DNA of 64,000 bases from Promicromonospora soli (GTDB lineage Bacteria; Actinomycetota; Actinomycetes; Actinomycetales; Cellulomonadaceae): assembly GCF_014653785.1 (NCBI RefSeq), contig NZ_BNAS01000006.1:310001-374000 (forward strand), read 5' to 3'. The translations under genes and the position numbers were made by a program. This document shows, in pieces, positions 49,153-57,245 of this stretch. Each line of letters begins with the position of its first letter. Position 1 is the first letter of the stretch. The notes under the pieces are model-generated. The model ran no database searches, was not told the origin of the DNA, and saw only the letters and a program-made list of their open reading frames with translations.

Positions 49153-50328
49153 ATGGACGCCATCAGACATCACTCCTTCGGGCCGCCCGAGGTCCTCACG
49201 CTCGAGCAGATCCCGGACCCCGTCCCCGGTCCCGGCGAGGTGCTCGTCGACGTGGTGGCACACGGGGTACACCTCCTCGACACCAGCACCCGCCGCGGTG
49301 AGGCGGGCGGCCCACTCCCCCTGCCGACCCTCCCGACGGTCCCAGGCCGCGAGATCGCCGGCACCGTGTCCGACGTCGGGCCTGGGGTCGATGCCTCGTG
49401 GAGGGGGCGGCGGGTGGCGGCCCATCTCGGCGCGGTGCCCGACGGCGGCGGGTACGCCCGGCGCGCCGTCGTCGTCGCCGAGAAGCTGCACCCGATCCCC
49501 GATGGCCCCGATGGCGCTCCCCTCGACCCTGCCGACGCGACAGCCATGATCGGCACGGGTCGCATGGCCGTCTACACCCTTGATATCGCGGCTGTGACCG
49601 CAGCTGACATTGTTGTCGTCACCGGTGCGGCAGGCGCGCTTGGCACACTTTTTGTGCAGGAGGCACTGCAGTCCGGCGCGCGCGTCGTCGCCCTGGCGGG
49701 CGGTGCGGCGAAGCTGAAGCTCCTCCGGGAGCTGGTGGCCGACGCTCTGCCTGGCCCACCGCCTGACGCCGCGCCTGGCCCAATGCCTGGCGGCGTGCCG
49801 GGCCAAGTCGCCGGCGCCGTTCCGGGCACAGCGCTCGACGCCGTGCCAGGCACCGGCCGCCTCGCGCTCGTCGACTACTCCGACCCCGGCTGGGTGGACG
49901 CCGCCCGCGCGGCCCTCGGGTCCTCCCCCGCGACGCTCGTGCTCGACGGCGTAGGCGGCGACCTCGGCACGGCGGCCACCGCCCTGCTGGGCACGAGCGA
50001 CGGCACGACTGACGGCGCGAGCGACGGCACGGATAACGGCGCTGCGGGCGGCCGTCTCGTCGCATACGGCTGGGCGTCCGGGGCGGCCAACCGCTACACG
50101 GCGTGGGCAGGCGCCGACCGGATCGAGTCGCCGGTCGAGGTGCGCTACGCCGTCGGCCCGGACGCTCCCCCGATGTCCGACCAGCGGCCGTACCAGGAGC
50201 GCGCGCTGGCCCGGGCGGCGTCTGGCCGGTGGCGGGTGGCAACGCACCGCGTGCCGTTCGCCGAGGCCGCCCGGGCCCACCGCGAGCTCGAGGAGCGCCG
50301 CACGACCGGCAAGGTGGTACTGGTGTGA
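49153..50328 (+). CDS. Quinone-oxidoreductase-like MDR protein
   Basis: 391 residues, zinc-independent medium-chain reductase type. Seen: PGPGEVLVDVVAHGVHLLDT, VPGREIAGTVSDVGPGVD, and the Rossmann VVTGAAGALGTLFVQEAL. The closing GRWRVATHRVPFAEAARAHR and TTGKVVLV is typical. Catalyses NADPH-dependent reduction of quinones or enones by family analogy. Two loops are expanded with short repeats: PGPMPGGVPGQVAGAVPGTA and GTSDGTTDGASDGTD. Position beside SoxR suggests induction by redox cyclers. Translationally coupled to the MFS gene. Confidence 0.88.
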   Translation: MDAIRHHSFGPPEVLTLEQIPDPVPGPGEVLVDVVAHGVHLLDTSTRRGEAGGPLPLPTLPTVPGREIAGTVSDVGPGVDASWRGRRVAAHLGAVPDGGGYARRAVVVAEKLHPIPDGPDGAPLDPADATAMIGTGRMAVYTLDIAAVTAADIVVVTGAAGALGTLFVQEALQSGARVVALAGGAAKLKLLRELVADALPGPPPDAAPGPMPGGVPGQVAGAVPGTALDAVPGTGRLALVDYSDPGWVDAARAALGSSPATLVLDGVGGDLGTAATALLGTSDGTTDGASDGTDNGAAGGRLVAYGWASGAANRYTAWAGADRIESPVEVRYAVGPDAPPMSDQRPYQERALARAASGRWRVATHRVPFAEAARAHRELEERRTTGKVVLV

Positions 50329-51794
50329 CTGTGACTCTCTCGCCCGCACAGTCCGGTGCGCAGCCCGGCGCGCTGAGCCGCGGCGCCCAACGCCTCGTCC
50401 TCACGGGGATGGTCGCGCTCTGCTCGCTCGGTGCGTTCGAGGCCCTCGCCGTGGCGACGGCGATGCCCACCATCGCCGTCGACCTGGACGGGCTGCGGCA
50501 CTACACGCTCGCGTTCGCTGTGGTCTTCGCGACGAGCGTGGTCGGCATGCTCACCGCTGGACGCTGGTGCGACCGCACCGGTCCGGCACCGGCGATGTGG
50601 ACCGGCGTGGCGCTCTTCGTGGCCGGTCTCGTGGTCGCGGGGACCGCTACCGGCATGGGCGCGCTCATCGCGGGGCGTGCTGTGCAGGGAGTCGGGAACG
50701 GGCTGTTCGGCGTGGCGCTGTACGTCTTGGTCGCCCGGGTCTTCGCCCCCGACCGCCGCCCCGCCGTGTTCTCGGCGTTCGCCGCCGCGTGGGTGGTGCC
50801 AGCGATCGTCGGGCCGGGGCTGGCCGGCCTCGTCGTGGACCACCTGGGCTGGCGCTGGGTCTTCCTCGGCGCGGCCGCGCTCACCGTCCCGGCGGCGATC
50901 CTGATGCGGCCGGGGCTGACGGCGGCGCAGGGCGGCGCGGCCGAGGCGAACGGCCTTGCTGATGCCGACAACTCCGTCGACGAAGGCCTGGAAGGCGTCA
51001 GTTCGGCGGGCGGCAGTCTTGCGGGCGACAACTCTGCGGACGGCAACTCTCCGGGCGGCGGGTCCGTGCGCGGCAGGTCCGTGGACGACGCGCCCCCAGC
51101 CACCTCCGACGCCGGCCTCGCGAGCGGCGGCCCTACGGGCGACGTCGTCGTCGGGCAAGCGGAGCGTCCACTGCTGCATGCGCTGCGCCTCGCCCTCGCC
51201 GTGCTGCGGGCCGGGCGCGGGCTGCCGGCCGTCGTGTCGGTGCGGGCGCTGGTGTCGGGGGCCTTCACGGGCGCCGAGGTGCTGCTGCCGCTGCTCCTCG
51301 TGCACGAGCGGCACCTGAGCCCAGGCGCCGCCGGGCTGATCCTGACGGTGGGGGCGCTCGGCTGGTCTGCGGCGTCGTGGGTGCGAGGGCGCAACCTGCT
51401 GCACCTGAGCCACACCGGGTATGTGCGCCTGGGCGGCGGCCTGCTCGCCCTCGGGATGGTCGGCGCGGCGGTCCTCGTGCTGCCGGGCATCCCGGCCTGG
51501 GTCGGGATGGCGTTCTGGGTGCTGTCGGGCAGCGGGATGGGCCTGGTCTACCCGACGTTGTCGGTCCTCACGCTCGAGCTCGCGCCACCGCACGAGCACG
51601 GTTCGGCGTCGTCGGCCCTGCAGGTGGCCGACGCAGTCGCCGCCGCGATCGCGTCCTCCGCGACCGGGGCGCTCTTGTGGACCCTGTACGACGTCGCGGG
51701 GCTGCCCGCGTACGCCGTCGTGCTCGGGCTCACAGGGATGCTGGCCTCCGGGGCCGTGGTCCTTGCGGGGCGGACGCGCGTCGGCAGGGCGTGA
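50325..51794 (+). CDS. MFS drug-efflux-type transporter (DHA-like)
   Basis: 489 residues, twelve or more helices. Seen: FEALAVATAMPTIAVDLDG (helix 1, antiporter type), GMLTAGRWCDRTGPAPAM, and GPGLAGLVVDHLGWRWVFL (the motif C-like proline/glycine pattern). The central loop (about residues 205-265) is a Ser/Gly/Asp repeat (SLAGDNSADGNSPGGGSV). GTG at 50325 overlaps the oxidoreductase stop (GTGA). Expected to export the oxidised or reduced redox-active compound; substrate unknown. Confidence 0.87.
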   Translation: MTVTLSPAQSGAQPGALSRGAQRLVLTGMVALCSLGAFEALAVATAMPTIAVDLDGLRHYTLAFAVVFATSVVGMLTAGRWCDRTGPAPAMWTGVALFVAGLVVAGTATGMGALIAGRAVQGVGNGLFGVALYVLVARVFAPDRRPAVFSAFAAAWVVPAIVGPGLAGLVVDHLGWRWVFLGAAALTVPAAILMRPGLTAAQGGAAEANGLADADNSVDEGLEGVSSAGGSLAGDNSADGNSPGGGSVRGRSVDDAPPATSDAGLASGGPTGDVVVGQAERPLLHALRLALAVLRAGRGLPAVVSVRALVSGAFTGAEVLLPLLLVHERHLSPGAAGLILTVGALGWSAASWVRGRNLLHLSHTGYVRLGGGLLALGMVGAAVLVLPGIPAWVGMAFWVLSGSGMGLVYPTLSVLTLELAPPHEHGSASSALQVADAVAAAIASSATGALLWTLYDVAGLPAYAVVLGLTGMLASGAVVLAGRTRVGRA

Positions 51795-51948
51795 CCGGCC
51801 GCGCGGCCTGGCCTGCGGCAGTGGTGACGGACCACTGCGGCGTCCGACCGGTCTGGGCATCTCACCGCCCTGCCGCGTCCGCCCGGCCCTGCCGGGTCCG
51901 GCCGGCCCTGCGGCTTCACCGCGCGTAGCGGCCTTGCCGGGTTGTCAG

Positions 51949-53841
51949 TCAGGCCGCCGCGGCGGGCGGCTCCACGGGCGGCTGCACGGACGGGTCCGGT
52001 GGACCGGTGCCCGACACGGGTGTCGCTTCGATGACGTCGGGCAGGCGGATGCTGTGGCCGCGGGCGTCGGTGAACGCCCACCCGGTCTGCAGCAGGACCC
52101 CGGCGGTGTCGATCCGGGCCGGTTTGCCGGTCCAGCGCATGGTGATGTCTTGCGCGTCGACGAGCTGGTGGTGGTGCCAGCACAGCAGGGCGCTGTTGGC
52201 CACGGAGGTCTGGCCGCCGTTGGCCCAGTGGGTCACGGCGTGGTGGACCTCGCACCGGGACGGCGGCTGATCACATCCGGGGTAGACGCAGTGCTGGTCG
52301 CGGGCGATGACCGCGCGGCGCATCTGCCCGGTCACGGTCCGCTGGGCGCGGCCGACGTCGAGCACCGCGCCGTCGGCGCCGAACACGATCCGGGTGACCG
52401 CGCAGTCGCAGGCCAGGCGGCGCAGCGACGCCCGGGGTGCCCTCCCGCCGGTCTCGGTGAACACCGCACCACCCGCCGACAACAGCCCGAGACCCGTGCG
52501 AGTGCCTCCACTGCCGGCAGTCCCGGTCCCGGTTCTCGTCCCCGCCGTGGTCCCGGTCTCCGGCGTCCCCGTCCCCGTCCCCGCCGTCGTCCCGGTCTCC
52601 GGCGCCCCGGTCTCCGGCGCCCCGGTCTCCGGCGTCCTAGTCTCCGGCGTCCCTGTGCGGTCCCCGCCCATCGGGCCAGCACCGGTCAGGCCGGCACCGG
52701 CGCGGCCGGTCCGCCCTGCACGGCCGGGGATGCCCTGCCCGCAGGTCAGACAGAGCCCCTCGCGGGTACGGGTGACCAGCTCGGTCCAGGACACGGTGAC
52801 GTTCAGGTGTGGCGGGATCGCGGCCCCGGGCGAGGCCTCGTTGCCGTCCAGCACCGTGCGGGCCACGTCCGCCAGGCCCTGCGCGCGGCGCTGCGCGGGC
52901 GTCCTCGTGTCCTCGGCAGCCGGTGCGCCCATGACCGCGTTGACGGCGGTGGACAGCAGCAGGCCGTGCTCGTCGGTCAGGAACCCCGCCAGGTGGTACC
53001 CGCCCAGGGTCCGCGACAGGTCCAGGAACTCGCCCGCCGCTGCCTTGTCGTCGTCCGCGTCGTCGCTGTCCGGATCGGTCACGGTCGCGAACCGGCGCGC
53101 CACCGTGCGGAACTGGTCCGCGTTCAGCGAGCCCGCCTCGCGCAGCACGAGACCCTCCCCGGTCACCAGCGTCCCGGCGGCGATCGCGTCCTGCAGCACC
53201 ACCGTGAACTGCTCGCGGGTGCGGGACCCGTCCGGGTCGTCGACGGGATCGGGAAAGTCCACCGCGACGCTCTGCACAAACAGCTCGGGACTGGTCGGCT
53301 CCCCGGTACGCGTGTCGATCAACCAGCCCAGCGCGTCCTCGCGCGTCGCACTGGTCGGCGCGACCTCCGTCATCACCCGGGCGTGATCGGCACCCAGCAC
53401 CCCCGCGACCAGCCGCTCCCGCGTCGCCGGCAGCGCCTGGGCCAGCCGGCGTGCGGTCGTCACGTCCTTGCGGGCGGTGGCCGCCGCCACGCCCTCCCGC
53501 AGGCGCAGCCACGACGTGAACGTGCGCGACATCCCGCCCGACCGCCACGACCCGTCGTCCTCGATCCGGGGCAGCAACGTGTACCGCACCCCGTCCAGCC
53601 GACCCGTCAGCCGGCGGATCCGCGCATGCGCCTCAGCCAGCCGCGCCACGCCCGGAGCGTCCCACCCGCCCAACTCCTCGGGCCCCACAAGGTTCGCCAG
53701 CTCCCCGGTAGCCCGCTCAATCCGGTCCAGCGCCTCCTCCAGCGAACCCCGGGGCGTGCCACCGGAAGCCATGCCGCTCGTCGACTGCTGCACCGGCCCC
53801 ACCCCCTGTTCGCATCCCGTTGCCACCATTGTCTCGAACAT
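51949..53841 (-). CDS. DUF222 / HNH endonuclease-domain protein (13E12 family)
   Basis: 630 residues. N-terminal DUF222 region (about 20-330: TGRLDGVRYTLLPRIEDDGS, LPATRERLVAGVLGADHARV), a low-complexity hinge made of TPETG/APETG/TTAGTGTG repeats (about 405-455), and a C-terminal HNH domain CVYPGCDQPPSRCEVHH then LLCWHHHQLVD. The HNH Cys and His residues are intact. These proteins are abundant in Actinobacteria and sometimes associated with mobile repeats (REP13E12), but activity is unproven. ATG at 53841 with GGGGAG. No intein or intron partner is seen. Confidence 0.9.
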   Translation of the reverse strand: MFETMVATGCEQGVGPVQQSTSGMASGGTPRGSLEEALDRIERATGELANLVGPEELGGWDAPGVARLAEAHARIRRLTGRLDGVRYTLLPRIEDDGSWRSGGMSRTFTSWLRLREGVAAATARKDVTTARRLAQALPATRERLVAGVLGADHARVMTEVAPTSATREDALGWLIDTRTGEPTSPELFVQSVAVDFPDPVDDPDGSRTREQFTVVLQDAIAAGTLVTGEGLVLREAGSLNADQFRTVARRFATVTDPDSDDADDDKAAAGEFLDLSRTLGGYHLAGFLTDEHGLLLSTAVNAVMGAPAAEDTRTPAQRRAQGLADVARTVLDGNEASPGAAIPPHLNVTVSWTELVTRTREGLCLTCGQGIPGRAGRTGRAGAGLTGAGPMGGDRTGTPETRTPETGAPETGAPETGTTAGTGTGTPETGTTAGTRTGTGTAGSGGTRTGLGLLSAGGAVFTETGGRAPRASLRRLACDCAVTRIVFGADGAVLDVGRAQRTVTGQMRRAVIARDQHCVYPGCDQPPSRCEVHHAVTHWANGGQTSVANSALLCWHHHQLVDAQDITMRWTGKPARIDTAGVLLQTGWAFTDARGHSIRLPDVIEATPVSGTGPPDPSVQPPVEPPAAAA

Positions 53842-53932
53842 TTGTACTCCCCGCACGTGCTATTTGAAATCTGTGGATAACTCTTTCGCGGCTGGTCTCG
53901 CGGAATGCACCCGGCCTGGCGAGGCTGTTCCC

Positions 53933-54289
53933 ATGGACGAGTTCACCGAGTACATCGCGAGCCTGGACGGCGCGGAGCGGGACGCCGTCGAGCACGTGCG
54001 AGCGCGGGCGCTCGAGCTCGTGCCCGACGCCGAGGAGGGCATGAGCTACGGCATGGCCGCCCTGCGCTACCGTGACAGCCCGCTCGTGTCGGCACATGCG
54101 TCGGCGAAGCACATCGGGCTGTACCCGTTCAGCCCACCCGCGGTCGAGGCGCTCGCGCCGGACCTGGCCGGCTTCTCGACGTCGAAGGGAACCATCCGGT
54201 TCACCCCCGACCATCCCGTGCCCGACGACGTCCTGGACCGCCTCATCCTGTTTCGCCGCGATGAGATCGACGCCATGCGCTCACGCTGA
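53933..54289 (+). CDS. DUF1801 family protein
   Basis: 118 residues. Pattern MDEFTEYIASLDGAERDAVE, EEGMSYGMAALRY, HIGLYPFSPPAVEALAPDL and GTIRFTPDHPVPDDVLDRLI is typical of DUF1801 (YdhG/YjbR-like β-sheet fold). Function is not established. ATG at 53933 has no strong ribosome site (GAGGCTG upstream). Separated from the sigma factor by a short gap holding the sigma promoter. Confidence 0.85.
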   Translation: MDEFTEYIASLDGAERDAVEHVRARALELVPDAEEGMSYGMAALRYRDSPLVSAHASAKHIGLYPFSPPAVEALAPDLAGFSTSKGTIRFTPDHPVPDDVLDRLILFRRDEIDAMRSR

Positions 54290-54331
54290 GGGCGGTGCTG
54301 AAGGGCGTGCTGAGAGCGCGCGCCGTCCCGC

Positions 54332-54358
54332 TGTCACGTTCCGTGCTCGCATCTCGTC
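54332..54358 (+). promoter_or_regulatory. ECF41-type autoregulated promoter
   Basis: TGTCACG (54332-54338), a 16-base spacer, CGTC (54355-54358). The published ECF41 consensus is TGTCACA-N16-CGTC. It lies 9 or 30 bases ahead of the two possible sigma-factor ATGs, so the sigma factor probably transcribes its own gene. Confidence 0.7.
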
Positions 54359-54387
54359 GGTGGGTCATGACGCGAGAGCATGGCCCC

Positions 54388-55647
54388 ATGACGGACCCCG
54401 ACAGCCGCCGCCTCGACGACGCCGCCCTCGGCCGCCTGCGGCCCCTTGCCTTCTCCGTGGCCTACCGGATGCTCGGCAGCGTCGCCGAGGCGGAGGACGT
54501 GGTGCAGGAGGCGCTGACGCGGGTCTCGCAGGCGGAGGACGTGCGCAACCCGGACGCGTTCGTCACCACCGTCACGACGCGGATCGCCATCGACGTGCTG
54601 CGTTCGGCGCGGGTCCGGCGCGAGTCGTACGTGGGTGACTGGCTGCCCGAGCCCCTGGTCGGTCCGATCCCGTCGAACCTGCCCGTCGCCATGGCCACCC
54701 CGCCGCCCGACACCGCCGGGCACGCCGAGCTGGCCGACGATCTCTCGACGGCGTTCCTCGTGCTGCTGGAGACCCTCACCCCGACGGAGCGCGCGGCGTT
54801 CCTGCTGCACGACGTGCTCGGCTTTCCGCACAGCGACGCCGCCGACGTCATCGGCACGAGCGAGGTCGCGGCGCGTCAGCTGGCGTCGCGTGCCCGACGC
54901 CGGATCGCGCGCCACCGCGACGACGTCGCGGATCGCGAGGCGCAGTCCAGGGCCGCGAGCGCCGTCTCCGCACGGACGGGGCGCGGGCTGAGCTGGCGGG
55001 ACAACCCCGTCAAGCAGGACGGGCACGCCAGCCCCGGCGGGCAGGACGGGCGCGACAGGCGCGACGGGCGCGAGGCTCACGAAGGGCACAGCCCGCACGA
55101 CGGGCGCGACACCCACGACGCCCACGACGCCCACGACGCCCACGACCAGCAGAGCCCGCGGGGCTGGCGGCCCCGCAGCGCAGACGACCGGGCTCGCGCC
55201 GAGCAGCTCGTGTCCCGGTTCCTGGCCGCGTGCGAGGAGGGTGAGGTGGACCCGTTCCTGGAGCTGCTCGCCCAGGATGTGGTGCTGACCGGTGACGGCG
55301 GCGGGAAGGTGCCGCCCGGGATGTCGATCTCCCGGCCCGTCGCGGGTCGCGACACGGTGGCGCGCTTGCTGGCGGGCTTCATGCGCCGTGGCGCGCCGCT
55401 GCACTTCGAGCGTGCGCTCGTGGGTGGGGAGCCTGGGCTCCTCATCGTGGCGGACGACGCCGTGGGCGGCGGTCTGCTCGGGACGTGGGCGTTCGAGATC
55501 TCGGACGGGCGGGTCGCGGCGATCCGTGGCGTGATCAACCCGGAGAAGCTGCGGCACCTGGGGCCGTTGGCCGATCTGGACCGGCTCCAGGCCGCACTGA
55601 AGGAGGCGTTGAAGGAGACGCGTCGGACGCGACGTCCCATCCGCTAG
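54388..55647 (+). CDS. ECF41-family RNA polymerase sigma factor (SigJ-like)
   Basis: 419 residues. Region 2 (LRPLAFSVAYRMLGSVAEAE, DAFVTTVTTRIAIDVLRSAR), the linker motif WLPEP (residue ~84), region 4 (LTPTERAAFLLHDVLGFPHS), then a SnoaL-like C-terminal domain with DGGGK (~302) and NPEKL (~384), the diagnostic ECF41 motifs. The C-terminal domain modulates activity in place of an anti-sigma factor. Between region 4 and SnoaL is an unusual ~65-residue linker of Asp/Gly/His repeats (HDAHDAHDAHD). Start ATG at 54388 or 54367; the promoter position would make the 54367 start leaderless. The usual COE-type target genes are not adjacent. Confidence 0.92.
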   Translation: MTDPDSRRLDDAALGRLRPLAFSVAYRMLGSVAEAEDVVQEALTRVSQAEDVRNPDAFVTTVTTRIAIDVLRSARVRRESYVGDWLPEPLVGPIPSNLPVAMATPPPDTAGHAELADDLSTAFLVLLETLTPTERAAFLLHDVLGFPHSDAADVIGTSEVAARQLASRARRRIARHRDDVADREAQSRAASAVSARTGRGLSWRDNPVKQDGHASPGGQDGRDRRDGREAHEGHSPHDGRDTHDAHDAHDAHDQQSPRGWRPRSADDRARAEQLVSRFLAACEEGEVDPFLELLAQDVVLTGDGGGKVPPGMSISRPVAGRDTVARLLAGFMRRGAPLHFERALVGGEPGLLIVADDAVGGGLLGTWAFEISDGRVAAIRGVINPEKLRHLGPLADLDRLQAALKEALKETRRTRRPIR

Positions 55648-55722
55648 CCGGCGCGCCCGCCGGCCAGCCCCGAACAAGGCGACCACCCGGCGCCCAGCCG
55701 AGTGCGTTGGCTACGCGTCCGG

Positions 55723-57129
55723 TCAGGCGTCGGCGACCGGCGCGTCCTGCACGAACCACATGAGCACGAGGCCGACGAGGACCACGGCGATGATTCCGAG
55801 GGTGCCCCAGATGGTCGCGCCCGTGGCTGCGATGGCGATGGTCCACAGGGCGCTCGACATCCAGGAGGTCGCCCGGCCGGTGGTGGCGTAGAGGCCGAAG
55901 ATCTCGGACTCCTTGCCGGCGGGTGTCACGCGGGCCAGGTAGGAGCGGGACGCCGCCTGCGCCGGGCCGACGCACCCCGACAGGACCAGTCCGCCGACCC
56001 AGTACACGATCGGACCGAGGTCGCGCAGGAAGACGACGGCGAGCCCGGCGACGACGATGATGCTCAGCGTGGTGAGGATGACTCGCCGGGGGCCGAAGCG
56101 GTCGTCGGCGCGGCCGACCAGGATCGTGCTCGCCCCGGCAACCAGGTTGGCGGCGATGCCGAAGATGATCACCTGGTCGGTGGAGAATCCGAAGCTGACG
56201 CTCCCGATGATGGCGCCGAAGGCGAAGACGCCGCTGAGCCCGTCGCGGAACACGGCGCTTGCCAGCAGGAACCAGAACGTGCGGCGCGAGGTGTGCCACA
56301 GCGCCTTGATGTCACGGAACAGCACCGGGTAGCTGGCGAAGAACCCGACCTTGGGCCGGCCCTGGGTGGGGGGTAGCTCGGGCACGAAGGCCAGGATCGG
56401 CCAGGCGAACCCCAGTGCCCAGACCGCGCAGCCGACCGCGATGACACGGTAGGCGAGGCCGTTGTCGGTGGGCATCCCCCACCAGTCCGCCGCGTTCGCG
56501 ACCACGACGAACACGAGCGCGAGGATGCCGCCCACGTAGCCGAGGCCCCAGCCGAGCCCGGACACCTTGCCGACGGTCTTCGGCGTGGCGACCGAGATCA
56601 TCATGGCGTTGTAGTTCACGCCCGCGATCTCGTTGAGCACGCTGCCCAGACCGATCATGATCGCGCCGAACACGAAGTACGCCGGGTCCGCCTCGACGAA
56701 CCAGAGCGCGAGCATGCACAGCACCATGCCGCCGGTGGCACCGGCGAGCCACGCCTTGCGGCGGCCGGTGGCGTCGGCCCGCTGGCCCAGCACGGGGGCG
56801 AGGACAAAGATGAGCACGCCGGCGAGGGTGTTCCACAGGCCGAGGCCGCTGGTCAGATCGGCCAGACCGCGCTGGTAGGCGGGGTCGTCCTTGCCGAGCG
56901 CGGCGACAGCCGGGTCAAGGAACGAGTCCGAGATCAGGTATGCGGCGGTGAACACGAAGGTGAGGATCACCGTGTTGAACGGCTGGGTCCCCCAGTCCCA
57001 CAGCGCCCAGGAGTAGACCTGTCGGCGCGGGATCCGCACGCCTTCCTGCAGCTCCAGGCCCGTCGTCGGCGGCGCCTGGGCGTCAGTCGTCAGGTCCGGC
57101 GTTTCAGGTCCGTGAGCGGCGTCGGTCAT
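55723..57129 (-). CDS. ATG22/UMF1-like MFS transporter
   Basis: 468 residues, about twelve helices. Seen: the N-terminal VYSWALWDWGTQPFNTVILT (family hallmark YDWANSAF-like), GQRADATGRRKAWLAGATGG, NYNAMMISVATPKTVGKVSG, and FRDGLSGVFAFGAIIG. The fungal relative Atg22 exports amino acids from vacuoles; bacterial substrates are unknown. The N-terminal ~30 residues are Thr/Pro-rich. Alone in its orientation between the sigma factor and the flavoprotein gene. Confidence 0.87.
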   Translation of the reverse strand: MTDAAHGPETPDLTTDAQAPPTTGLELQEGVRIPRRQVYSWALWDWGTQPFNTVILTFVFTAAYLISDSFLDPAVAALGKDDPAYQRGLADLTSGLGLWNTLAGVLIFVLAPVLGQRADATGRRKAWLAGATGGMVLCMLALWFVEADPAYFVFGAIMIGLGSVLNEIAGVNYNAMMISVATPKTVGKVSGLGWGLGYVGGILALVFVVVANAADWWGMPTDNGLAYRVIAVGCAVWALGFAWPILAFVPELPPTQGRPKVGFFASYPVLFRDIKALWHTSRRTFWFLLASAVFRDGLSGVFAFGAIIGSVSFGFSTDQVIIFGIAANLVAGASTILVGRADDRFGPRRVILTTLSIIVVAGLAVVFLRDLGPIVYWVGGLVLSGCVGPAQAASRSYLARVTPAGKESEIFGLYATTGRATSWMSSALWTIAIAATGATIWGTLGIIAVVLVGLVLMWFVQDAPVADA

Positions 57130-57245
57130 GGCCGCAGTCTGCCCGGATCTGGTGAACGGCGGGTGCCGGAGCCGGTCACGATCTCATACCGACCCACCTG
57201 CAGGAAGACGAGTCGGACGAGTCAGGCAGCGAGCCAGACGGCGAC

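Noticed and set aside
51949-53841. HNH protein as part of a restriction or intein/homing system
   Set aside because: No methyltransferase, intron, intein splice motif or mobile-element ends are nearby; only the DUF222/HNH family assignment is supported.
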